From contig JAFGRZ010000046.1 of the NCBI GenBank assembly GCA_016934895.1, positions 1 through 10,468 of the forward strand: 10,468 nt of DNA, given 5' to 3'. The position numbers and the translations under genes were made by a program. Below, piece after piece: positions 1-6,404 of the stretch (position 1 is the stretch's first letter; each line of letters starts with the position of its first letter). Source of the DNA: Candidatus Aminicenantota bacterium (GTDB taxonomy: Bacteria; Acidobacteriota; Aminicenantia; Aminicenantales; UBA8522). The notes beneath the pieces are model-generated. The model did no database searches. It worked only from the letters and a program-made list of their open reading frames with translations, and was not told the origin of the DNA.

Positions 1-564
1 GAAGCCGCCTCCTCCAAGCCCTTCGGTTATATGCCCTTTTACCCCGGGCCGGGATACGGCGGGCACTGCATTCCCATTGACCCGTTCTACCTGACATGGA
101 AAGCGAAAGAGGTTGAATATCCGACCAAGTTCATCGAGCTGGCCGGGGAGATCAACACCCGGATGCCCTACTATGTCGTCAACAAAACGGTCGAAGCTTT
201 GAACCGGAGAGGGAAGTCGATGCGCGGGGCGCGGGTCCTCATCCTCGGCATCGCCTATAAAAAAGACATCGACGACCAGCGTGAATCGCCCGCTCTCAAG
301 ATGATCAGCATCCTGAAGCAGAAAGGCGCCCGCGTCGCCTACAACGATCCTTATGTCCCGCGCTCCTCCGGGCACAGGGAATACCCCGGCCTGGACCTGC
401 GCTCGGTCGCGCTGACTCCGAAGAGGCTCCGGTCAAGCGACGCCGTCGTTATCGCCACCGACCATTCGGCCTATGATTTTGACAGGATAGTCCGCTACGC
501 GCCGCTGGTCATTGATACCCGGAACGCCGTCAAGCGCAGGCGCCGAAACGTCATCAGGGCTTGA
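1..564 (+). CDS. wbpA: UDP-N-acetyl-D-glucosamine 6-dehydrogenase (WbpA type), 3' part
   Basis: This is the C-terminal 187 residues of an NAD-dependent nucleotide-sugar 6-dehydrogenase. The frame is open from base 1, so the N-terminal Rossmann domain lies outside the window; the full protein would be roughly 430 aa. The fragment contains the active-site loop GYGGHCIPIDPFYL with the catalytic Cys at fragment residue 23 (bases 67-69). The KPFGYMPFYPGPG stretch before it and IDPFYLTWKAKE after it are typical of the WbpA/UDP-GlcNAc dehydrogenase branch rather than UDP-glucose dehydrogenase. The C-terminal UDP-binding domain follows, with LGIAYKKDIDDQRESPAL and a NDPYVP strand. The family oxidises C6 of UDP-GlcNAc (or a close relative) to the uronate for polysaccharide synthesis. 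It ends in an Arg-rich tail and is followed 13 nt later by ugd, implying co-transcription. Family assignment is firm; the exact sugar (GlcNAc or GalNAc) is inferred. Confidence 0.86.
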   Translation, partial: EAASSKPFGYMPFYPGPGYGGHCIPIDPFYLTWKAKEVEYPTKFIELAGEINTRMPYYVVNKTVEALNRRGKSMRGARVLILGIAYKKDIDDQRESPALKMISILKQKGARVAYNDPYVPRSSGHREYPGLDLRSVALTPKRLRSSDAVVIATDHSAYDFDRIVRYAPLVIDTRNAVKRRRRNVIRA

Positions 565-565
565 G

Positions 566-570
566 AGGAG
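566..570 (+). promoter_or_regulatory. Ribosome binding site of ugd
   Basis: AGGAG lies 7 nt upstream of the ATG at 578 and just after the stop of the preceding gene. It decides the ugd start: the frame is open further upstream, but the ATG at 578 both follows this site and places the GTGYVG nucleotide-binding loop at the expected N-terminal position. Confidence 0.75.
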
Positions 571-577
571 AGAGAAG

Positions 578-1882
578 ATGAAGATCGCGGTCATCGGCAC
601 GGGCTATGTCGGACTGGTGACGGCCGCCGGGCTGGCCGAGTTCGGCCACCGCGTCATCGGCGCGGACAAGGATGAAGACAAGATCGGCCGCATATCCAAG
701 GGAGTCGTCCCGATCTACGAGCCGGGTTTGAACGAACTCATCGCCGGGAACGTCCGCAAGAAAAACTTGTCTTTCCGCTCCGACCTGAGCGCGGTCATCG
801 GGGAGGCCGATGTCATCTTCGTCTGTGTCGGCACGCCCCAGCGGCCGGACGGAAGCGCCGATATGTCCCAGGTCGAAGAGGTCTCCCGCCTGATCGCCGA
901 TAACCTCGACCGCTACAAGCTCGTTGTCGAAAAGAGCACCGTCCCGGTCAAGACCTCGTACTGGATCAAGCGGACGATCGGGCTCTATAAGAAAACGGAC
1001 ACGGATTTCGATATCGCCTCCAACCCGGAGTTCCTGCGGGAGGGCTCCGCGGTTTCCGATTTCCTTCAGCCCGACCGCATCATCGTCGGCGTGGAGACGG
1101 CCCGGGCCCGGGACCTTCTCTGCGGCATCTACGCCAAGTTCCGCAACCGGGTGGTCGTCACCAACATCGATACGGCCGAACTGATCAAACATGCCTCCAA
1201 CTCATTCCTGGCCTTGAAGATCTCCTACATCAACCTGATCGCAAGCATCTGCGACAAGACCGAGGCCAACGTCGAGCAGGTGGCCGAGGGCATGGGGCTT
1301 GACCCGCGGATCGGGAACCGATTCCTGAAAGCGGGGATCGGCTACGGAGGCTCCTGTTTTCCCAAGGACATCAAGGCCCTGGTCAAGATCGGCGAGGATC
1401 TGGGCGTCGACATGAGCCTGCTCAAGGAAGCCGACCGGATCAACTTCGACCGGATCCGGGTCTTCGTCGAAAAAATCAAGCAGGCTCTCTGGATCCTCAA
1501 GGACAAGCGGATCGCCGTCCTCGGACTGGCCTTCAAGCCGGAGACCGACGATATCCGGGAAGCTCCCAGCATCAGCCTCATCCGCGGGCTCATCGGTGAA
1601 GGGGCCCGCCTGCGGTTATACGATCCCCAGGCCATGGAGAACATGAAGGCGATCTACCCCGCGGAACCGGACCGGCTGGAATATTGCGATTCGCCTTATC
1701 GAGCGGCCGAAGGGGCGAATGCCCTGGTCATCCTGACCGAATGGCCCGAATTCTCCGGTCTGGATCTCGGGAGGGTCAGGGAGGCCATGGCCAACCCGAT
1801 CATCATCGACGGAAGGAACGTCTTCGACCCGGCGGTGCCGCGGCGGCTCGGGTTCGAGTATTATTCCATCGGCCGCAAGTGA
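578..1882 (+). CDS. ugd: UDP-glucose 6-dehydrogenase
   Basis: This is a complete 434-aa enzyme that oxidises UDP-glucose to UDP-glucuronate with two NAD+, in the cytoplasm, as precursor supply for polysaccharides. The N-terminal Rossmann domain opens with the GTGYVG loop (residues 7-12), followed by FVCVGTP (81-87), EKSTVPV (118-124) and NPEFLREG (149-156). The central helix has Lys204 and Asn208 (ELIKHASNS). The catalytic loop GYGGSCFPKD carries Cys260 and Asp264. The C-terminal UDP-binding domain contains LGLAFKPETDDIREAPS. Length, motif order and residue spacing match the UDP-glucose branch (GGSCFPKD), unlike the GGHCIPID branch of the gene just upstream. The start at 578 is chosen over upstream in-frame codons because of the AGGAG site and the family N-terminus. 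The 3' end overlaps the convergent glycosidase gene by 80 bases. No terminator with a U-tract is visible after the stop. Confidence 0.95.
   Translation: MKIAVIGTGYVGLVTAAGLAEFGHRVIGADKDEDKIGRISKGVVPIYEPGLNELIAGNVRKKNLSFRSDLSAVIGEADVIFVCVGTPQRPDGSADMSQVEEVSRLIADNLDRYKLVVEKSTVPVKTSYWIKRTIGLYKKTDTDFDIASNPEFLREGSAVSDFLQPDRIIVGVETARARDLLCGIYAKFRNRVVVTNIDTAELIKHASNSFLALKISYINLIASICDKTEANVEQVAEGMGLDPRIGNRFLKAGIGYGGSCFPKDIKALVKIGEDLGVDMSLLKEADRINFDRIRVFVEKIKQALWILKDKRIAVLGLAFKPETDDIREAPSISLIRGLIGEGARLRLYDPQAMENMKAIYPAEPDRLEYCDSPYRAAEGANALVILTEWPEFSGLDLGRVREAMANPIIIDGRNVFDPAVPRRLGFEYYSIGRK
1803..1882. other. Tail-to-tail coding overlap of ugd and the glycosidase lipoprotein gene
   Basis: The ugd stop (TGA, 1880-1882) and the minus-strand glycosidase stop (TGA at 1805-1803) enclose 80 bases read on both strands. 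Here ugd encodes its normal C-terminus, while the minus-strand frame encodes a low-complexity tail (CGRWNN followed by RTRAAAAPPGRRR). No separate intergenic space or classical terminator exists between the converging transcripts. Confidence 0.8.
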
Positions 1883-3944
1883 CTTCCTCGGCCGGCGGTT
1901 CCACTCTTCTCATTTCCAGAGTGTGTTCGAAGAAATCCGTCTCTATGACGGCGTATTCGTCTTGCCGCCGTTTTTCCAGGGAGAAGGGGACCTTGAGCCC
2001 GTCGCGCCGGATCTCGAGGTTTGTCCGGCCGGGGTCTTTTTCCGAAACGCCGAAGAAGTCCCAGGGGATGAGCCACCGGACTTTGCCCCGCCCGGAAAAA
2101 TTGCTCTCGTAACGAAACAGGATTTTGCGTTCGCTCCCGGCCGGACGATAGTCGAGAACGGCGACGAACCCGGATGAGGGGATGCGAATGCGGGCATGCC
2201 CTTCATCCGGGCCGAGCCTCGGCTCCAGGTCCAGGCTCTTTTCTCCCAGCTTGAGGCCGAAATAGCCTTCGTACAGGGCCCGGGCCAGGCTGCCGGCGCT
2301 TCCGGCATAATAATCGCTGCCGCGGCCGCGCCCATCCTGAGTGTCCCATTCGAACAATCCGCCGTTCCGGACATTCTTGGCCGCGATCTCGATGAGTTTC
2401 TCCCTGGCGACGGCGCTCCAGCCGGTCTCGAACATGGCCAGGATGAGCCGGCCCCCGAACCAGTCCCACTGCCCGCCGTTCTGGTACTCATAAGGTTCGT
2501 CCATCGCCGGATGCTTGAAAAAGCCGGCCGGATAGGGCGGGAGAAGGGATCCCGAGATCGTGGAAAGCCCGAACGTCTCCTGCCGTTCGAGCGCGGTGCG
2601 GATAATCCTGTGCGCTTTCCCGGCGTCCGCGACTCCGGCGATGATCGCCTGGGCGTTTCCTCCCATGGCGAACATGTCGTCTTCGGCGAAATCATGGGGA
2701 AAAGGATCCAGGTGGATGTGAACCCTGTAGAATCCTTTTCCTCCCTGCCAGAGGTGCCGGTTTGTGGACTCCCGGAGGGAAGCGGCCCGGGTCGTCCATT
2801 TGTCGGCCTTCTCTTTCCTTCTGAGGGCGGAGAACATGGAGGCCAGACGGCGGCAGGACTCATAGAGCATGCTCTGGTCATAAATATCCGCCGTCCAGCG
2901 GGTCTTCTCGTCGACATATATGGCTTGCTGATCGGGGTCTTCGGGATCGACATCCCCCCAATCGGCCGTGTGGGCGCCGGTGATGAGCCCGCGCTCGGAG
3001 TTGAAGCGATTTTTGAAAACGGAGTCGATCGCTTTTTCCAGGCGGTCGATGACCGCCTCGCCCGCGACCGGCCTGTTGAGCCAGTCCTTCCCTTTGAGGA
3101 CAAAAACCTGATGGGCCGACAGGACGGCGCTCGCTTCCTGGTCCGTCTCGACCGTGTTCTTGTCCGATCGGCCTTGGGCATCGATCCAGTCTTCCAGGCC
3201 GCCGTCGGGCTTCTGGTAGGCCAGATGTTCTTCGAGCCAGGAGGTCAGGTGGGATTCCGGATAATAGAAGCGGGAGGCGGGAATGATGGTGGCCGCGTCG
3301 CGGAGCCAGATCTGGGGGTAGCCGGCGCCGGCCGTGAATCCTTCGATCCGGCCTGTTTTGCCCGGGAACGAGACCTCGTCGTTCTCAAGGGTGATCCGGA
3401 TGAGCTTCTGGAGGGCGTTGAATTCGGGAACGCTCGATTCCAGGCTCGTCTCTCCGGAACGGCGCTTTTCTTCCACGAGAAGCGGAATAACGAGCGTCTT
3501 GGTTCCGGAGTCTTTGAACCAAGCCCGGCCTTCGCGGACGAGGTCGATCTCAACATGGTAGTCGCCCTTGTCCAGGGGAGCCTTGACCCGGAGCGAGAGA
3601 CCGATCTCTTCGCCGGGACGGAGAACCCGGGGGAGGGATGTCCGGGCGTTGTCGAAACGGAGATTTTTCCCTTCATTGTCCAAGACGTGGTAGGAGACGA
3701 AAACAGGATCCCGGCCTCGGGACGACCATTCATTATGGCCCACGTTTTTCAGACGAAGGTCGACTTCGCCGGTCCCGCCCTCAAAAAGGCGCAGCCCGGA
3801 GGTCCGGATTTGAATAAGGGCCGAATCCCCGTTCCCGTGAGCCGTCCCGCCCTTCTCTCCCGGCGCGCATCCGCCTCCCATCCACAAAGCGATGACGAGT
3901 CCGATCCAGCCGATCCGGATTTTTTCTGTTTTTTTAAAGGGCAT
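1803..3944 (-). CDS. Probable lipoprotein with Ig-like domain and (alpha/alpha)6 glycosidase-like domain
   Basis: The product is 713 aa and exported. The N-terminus is positively charged (KKTEK), then hydrophobic (IGWIGLVIALWM), then GGGC with Cys26 as the likely lipidation site, although Gly at -3 is atypical for a lipobox. Residues about 43-155 look like an Ig-like beta-sandwich found in surface-glycan proteins (NEWSSRG, VSYHVLDNEGK, TSLPRVLRPGE, DLVREGRAWF). Residues about 175-565 resemble six-hairpin glycosidases (IWLRDAATI, VETDQEAS, HTADWGDVD, NGGQWDWFGGR, GSDYYAGSAGSLARAL), related in style to GH63/GH94/amylo-1,6-glucosidase proteins. A beta-rich tail follows. Family, substrate and catalytic acids cannot be assigned from sequence alone. 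It starts 7 nt after hypE without a clear Shine-Dalgarno, suggesting translation by reinitiation. The last 26 codons run antisense into ugd and are Arg/Ala-rich, unlike the rest, so the natural end may be near residue 687. Confidence 0.8.
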   Translation of the reverse strand: MPFKKTEKIRIGWIGLVIALWMGGGCAPGEKGGTAHGNGDSALIQIRTSGLRLFEGGTGEVDLRLKNVGHNEWSSRGRDPVFVSYHVLDNEGKNLRFDNARTSLPRVLRPGEEIGLSLRVKAPLDKGDYHVEIDLVREGRAWFKDSGTKTLVIPLLVEEKRRSGETSLESSVPEFNALQKLIRITLENDEVSFPGKTGRIEGFTAGAGYPQIWLRDAATIIPASRFYYPESHLTSWLEEHLAYQKPDGGLEDWIDAQGRSDKNTVETDQEASAVLSAHQVFVLKGKDWLNRPVAGEAVIDRLEKAIDSVFKNRFNSERGLITGAHTADWGDVDPEDPDQQAIYVDEKTRWTADIYDQSMLYESCRRLASMFSALRRKEKADKWTTRAASLRESTNRHLWQGGKGFYRVHIHLDPFPHDFAEDDMFAMGGNAQAIIAGVADAGKAHRIIRTALERQETFGLSTISGSLLPPYPAGFFKHPAMDEPYEYQNGGQWDWFGGRLILAMFETGWSAVAREKLIEIAAKNVRNGGLFEWDTQDGRGRGSDYYAGSAGSLARALYEGYFGLKLGEKSLDLEPRLGPDEGHARIRIPSSGFVAVLDYRPAGSERKILFRYESNFSGRGKVRWLIPWDFFGVSEKDPGRTNLEIRRDGLKVPFSLEKRRQDEYAVIETDFFEHTLEMRRVEPPAEEVTCGRWNNTRTRAAAAPPGRRRSFRR

Positions 3945-3951
3945 GCGCTTT

Positions 3952-4947
3952 TCAGCAGATCCGGGGGAGAAGCTCGGAAGTCAAGGGCTCGAGGAGGCGC
4001 AGCCCGCCGGCCATGGTCGAGAGCAAGAGTTCTCCCGGACGTCCGGTTCGGGCGCTGATCTCCCCGATGATTTCCGCCCGCCGACCCAACGGATCTTTCC
4101 GGATCTCCCGAAGCAAGAGCTCGGCCTTGCTCCGGGGAGCGACAATGACGGCCCGGCCTTCACAGGCCAGGAACAGGGGATCGATGCCCAGGATCTCGCT
4201 CGCTCCCCTCACCGCGGGCGACAAGGGAATTTTCTCCTCCTCGATGAGAAGGGCGAAAGGAAGCCTTTCGGCCAGCTCGGAAAGGATCGTCGCCAGTCCT
4301 CCCCGCGTGATATCGCGCATCCAGAGCGCTCCTTTTTTCCAGAGAGGGAGGAGATAGTTCAACGGGGCGCAGTCGCTCCGGGTCTTGGCTTCGAGTCCGA
4401 AGTCCTCGCGGGCCAAAAGGACGGCGAGGCTGTGTTCTCCCAGGGTCCCGGTCACGATAACGCGGTCGCCCGGCCGGACGCGGTCGATCCGGGGACGGGC
4501 CACGATCGGTCCGACTCCGGAGGTATTGATATAAATCTTGTCCGCCTGCCCTCGGCGCACGACCTTGGTATCTCCGGTGGTGACGTGGACGCCCGCCCTC
4601 CGGGCCGCCCGCCGGACCGACCTCAAGATATTCCGCAGGTCTTTCCAGGCCAGCCCTTCCTCCAGGATGAAGGCCAGCGAGACATAGCGGGGTTCGGCGC
4701 CCGAGACGACCAGGTCGTTGACCGTCCCGTTGACGGCCAGAGTGCCGATGTCCCCCCCGGGAAAGAAAATGGGATCAACGACGTAACTGTCCGTGGTGAA
4801 GGCCACTCCCTCGGGAAGATGGCAGGCATCGCCGAGATCGTCCAGAAGCGGATTGCGGAAGGAGGGGACGATGAGCTCGGCGATGAAATCACGCATCCTC
4901 TTCCCGCCGCTTCCCAGTTCGAGGCTGACGGAGTTTTCCTTGGTCAT
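3952..4947 (-). CDS. hypE: Hydrogenase maturation protein HypE
   Basis: The product is 331 aa, a usual length for HypE. This cytoplasmic protein dehydrates the thiocarboxamide on its C-terminal cysteine to a thiocyanate, which is passed as cyanide to iron on the HypC-HypD complex during [NiFe]-hydrogenase cofactor assembly. The diagnostic C-terminus PRIC is present, with Cys331 as the last residue. The N-terminal half has the PurM-like ATP-binding fold: GSGGKRM (12-18), FTTDSYVVDPIFFPGGDIG (50-68), GTVNDL (74-79) and TGDTKVV (124-130). The C-terminal half carries MRDITRGGLAT and the conserved end of the fold. It begins 7 nt after hypD with AAGGAGG upstream, and ends 7 nt before the lipoprotein gene. 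HypF, the carbamoyl donor partner, is not encoded in this window. Confidence 0.96.
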   Translation of the reverse strand: MTKENSVSLELGSGGKRMRDFIAELIVPSFRNPLLDDLGDACHLPEGVAFTTDSYVVDPIFFPGGDIGTLAVNGTVNDLVVSGAEPRYVSLAFILEEGLAWKDLRNILRSVRRAARRAGVHVTTGDTKVVRRGQADKIYINTSGVGPIVARPRIDRVRPGDRVIVTGTLGEHSLAVLLAREDFGLEAKTRSDCAPLNYLLPLWKKGALWMRDITRGGLATILSELAERLPFALLIEEEKIPLSPAVRGASEILGIDPLFLACEGRAVIVAPRSKAELLLREIRKDPLGRRAEIIGEISARTGRPGELLLSTMAGGLRLLEPLTSELLPRIC

Positions 4948-4954
4948 CAGGAAC

Positions 4955-6064
4955 TCATCCTCCTTCTCTCCGGCGGTCGTATTTGTAGGTGATGAAGCAG
5001 GCGCCCTCGATGGAGACCATGCAGGGTCCGAGCGGCGAGTCCGGCCGGCATTTCTTTCCGAAGAGCGAACAGCCCGGGGGCGGGATGAGTCCGCGCAGGA
5101 CCTCGCCGCAGCGGCATCCCGGGAGATCGGTCGATCCAGCCTTGATGTCGAGGCCGTGCTTCACCCGGGCGTCGAAGCCGCCATAGCGGTCTTTGAGGGC
5201 GAGTCCGCTCAAAGGAATCCGGCCCAAACCCCTCCAGAAAGCATCCCGGGGTTCGAGCATCTCTTCCATCACGGCCCGGGCGATCGGATTCCCCCGCGGA
5301 TCGACGACGCGGGCATATTCCAGGTGAACTCGGGGCTTGCCCTCGACGATCTGGTCCAGGATGGCGCTTGTCGCCAGGAGAATGTCATTGGGTTCGAAGC
5401 CGGCGACGGCTCCGGGCACTCGGAACTCTTCGGCGACGAACCGGTACGGCTCCAGCCCGATGATGACGCTGACGTGGCCGGGATAGAGGAACCCCGAGAT
5501 GGCGGCGTCACCGGCTTCCAGGATCGCCCGGAGAGCGGGGGGAATGAGCCAGAGTGCGGAGAGAGAGGAAAAATTGGCCAGCCGTTCTGCGGCCGCTTTC
5601 TTGACCGTCAGGGCGATGGCCGGGATGGTGGTCTCGAACCCGACGCCGAAAAAGACGACGTCCTTGTCCGGGTTCTGCCTGGCCAGGTTCAGTGCCTCAT
5701 CCGGGGAATAGACAATCTTGACCCGGGAGGCCGGCGCCGGAACGGCGGTTTGAAGCGAGCCCTTCTCGGTCGGGACCCGCGTCATGTCGCCGAAGGACGC
5801 CAGGATCATGCCCTCCCTTTGCGTCACCAGGTCAAGACAAGCCTCATGGAATTCGTTGGGCGTGATGCAAACGGGACAACCCGGCCCCGAGACCATCTCT
5901 ACGCCTGCGTTCTCGAGCATGCTCTTGAGGCCGTAGCGGTGGATGGTCATAGTGTGGGTTCCGCAGACCTCCATGATTCTGACCGGCGGGCGGCAGCGGG
6001 GCGTTTTTTTCTCGATTTTCTTGAGAAGGGCGCGGGTGACCGATTTGTCCCGGAGCTCTTTCAT
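4955..6064 (-). CDS. hypD: Hydrogenase maturation protein HypD
   Basis: HypD is the iron-sulfur scaffold that, with HypC, holds the iron receiving CN and CO ligands for [NiFe]-hydrogenase. From the ATG at 6064 the product is 369 aa, typical for the family. It shows MEVCGTHTMTI with Cys34, GPGCPVCITP with Cys63 and Cys66, and the C-terminal 4Fe-4S cluster region PGCRCGEVLRG plus GCSLFGKKC (Cys317, Cys319, Cys332, Cys339). An in-frame TTG at 6076, four codons upstream, sits 8 nt after a GGGAG and is a credible alternative start (373 aa); the ATG is preferred because it gives a family-like MKELRD beginning. It lies 15 nt after the hypC stop (3 nt if TTG is used) and 7 nt before hypE. All expected cysteines are present, so it should be functional. 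Confidence 0.95.
   Translation of the reverse strand: MKELRDKSVTRALLKKIEKKTPRCRPPVRIMEVCGTHTMTIHRYGLKSMLENAGVEMVSGPGCPVCITPNEFHEACLDLVTQREGMILASFGDMTRVPTEKGSLQTAVPAPASRVKIVYSPDEALNLARQNPDKDVVFFGVGFETTIPAIALTVKKAAAERLANFSSLSALWLIPPALRAILEAGDAAISGFLYPGHVSVIIGLEPYRFVAEEFRVPGAVAGFEPNDILLATSAILDQIVEGKPRVHLEYARVVDPRGNPIARAVMEEMLEPRDAFWRGLGRIPLSGLALKDRYGGFDARVKHGLDIKAGSTDLPGCRCGEVLRGLIPPPGCSLFGKKCRPDSPLGPCMVSIEGACFITYKYDRRREGG
4959..4965 (-). promoter_or_regulatory. Ribosome binding site of hypE
   Basis: Read on the minus strand, AAGGAGG overlaps the last codons of hypD and lies 11 nt before the hypE ATG. The match to the anti-SD is strong but the spacing is long. It fixes the hypE start at 4947. 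Confidence 0.6.
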
Positions 6065-6079
6065 CGGGCCCGACAATTC

Positions 6080-6307
6080 CTATTCTCCCTGGGACCCGGT
6101 GATTTCCCGGAGGAGAGCGAGAGTCTCCTGGGCTTCCTCCTCATTCAGCTTGGTGATGGCGAAACCGGCGTGAATGATGACCCAATCCCCCGGCCGGACA
6201 TCCTCCAGCAGCGAAAAGTCGACCCGGACTTTGGCTCCGAGGTAATCGGCCTTGCCCTGCCGGGAATTCTCCACCTCTGTCACTTTGGCCGGGATTCCTA
6301 AGCACAT
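6080..6307 (-). CDS. hypC: Hydrogenase maturation chaperone HypC
   Basis: This small cytoplasmic chaperone (75 aa) of the HypC/HupF family partners with HypD in Fe(CN)2CO assembly and then delivers the iron group to the hydrogenase large subunit precursor. The signature MCLGIPAKV is at the N-terminus, with the essential Cys2 exposed after Met removal. The GDWVIIHAGFAITKL segment (40-54) includes the conserved His46. Length is normal. It is the first gene of the minus-strand run hypC-hypD-hypE-glycosidase. The ATG at 6307 is preceded by AAGAGG 8 nt upstream. It diverges from uppS across a 97-nt gap that holds the likely promoters of both units. HypC and its paralogue HybG cannot be separated by sequence alone, but only one copy is seen here. 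Confidence 0.96.
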   Translation of the reverse strand: MCLGIPAKVTEVENSRQGKADYLGAKVRVDFSLLEDVRPGDWVIIHAGFAITKLNEEEAQETLALLREITGSQGE

Positions 6308-6315
6308 GGCGACCG

Positions 6316-6321
6316 CCTCTT
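6316..6321 (-). promoter_or_regulatory. Ribosome binding site of hypC
   Basis: Read on the minus strand, AAGAGG lies 8 nt upstream of the hypC ATG. It is a good match at near-ideal spacing and supports the start that gives MCLGIP. Confidence 0.65.
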
Positions 6322-6334
6322 CATGGGATTCATT

Positions 6335-6363
6335 AGATTACCAAATCCCCGCCCCCCGGTCCA
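6335..6363 (-). promoter_or_regulatory. Weak candidate promoter of the hypCDE-glycosidase operon
   Basis: On the minus strand, TGGACC (6363-6358, 4 of 6 matches to a -35) and TAATCT (6340-6335, 3 of 6 matches to a -10) are 17 nt apart. This would start transcription near 6328, leaving a leader of about 20 nt that contains the hypC ribosome site. The spacer is a G-rich run. The match is poor, so another sigma factor or an activator may be involved. Confidence 0.3.
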
Positions 6364-6369
6364 GTCCCG

Positions 6370-6398
6370 TTGCATTTTCTCTGGGCAGTCCCTATAAT
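6370..6398 (+). promoter_or_regulatory. Sigma70-type promoter of the uppS-cdsA-dxr-rseP operon
   Basis: TTGCAT (6370-6375) and a perfect TATAAT (6393-6398) are separated by exactly 17 nt. The predicted transcription start is about 6404-6406, which coincides with the GTG start codon of uppS at 6405. It lies in the only non-coding gap between divergent genes in the window, which strengthens the call. Confidence 0.75.
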
Positions 6399-6404
6399 GA
6401 GCCT

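Noticed and set aside
512..577. An upstream extension of ugd by 22 codons
   Set aside because: It would overlap the preceding dehydrogenase gene and push the nucleotide-binding loop away from the N-terminus; the ATG at 578 has a good ribosome site.
1870..1894. Inverted repeat CGGCCG...CGGCCG spanning the ugd stop as a terminator
   Set aside because: The stem is only 6 bp with a 13-nt loop, no T-tract follows on either strand, and CGGCCG is self-palindromic and common in GC-rich DNA.
3921..3936. T-rich stretch as a terminator of a + strand transcript
   Set aside because: It is the Lys-rich start of the lipoprotein signal peptide read on the other strand, and no stem precedes it.
2196..4058. 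A 620-codon open frame on the + strand
   Set aside because: It is antisense to the glycosidase lipoprotein and the end of hypE. The translation is Gly/Pro/Arg/Asp-rich with no recognisable domain, whereas the minus strand has a signal peptide and family motifs. Long antisense frames are expected at this GC content.
4793..6301. A 502-codon open frame on the + strand
   Set aside because: It is antisense to hypD, hypC and part of hypE, which are unmistakable; the frame itself has no known motifs.
6306..6404. Longer uppS starting at ATG 6306
   Set aside because: It would start inside hypC on the opposite strand and upstream of the predicted promoter, and the extra residues do not resemble the family.
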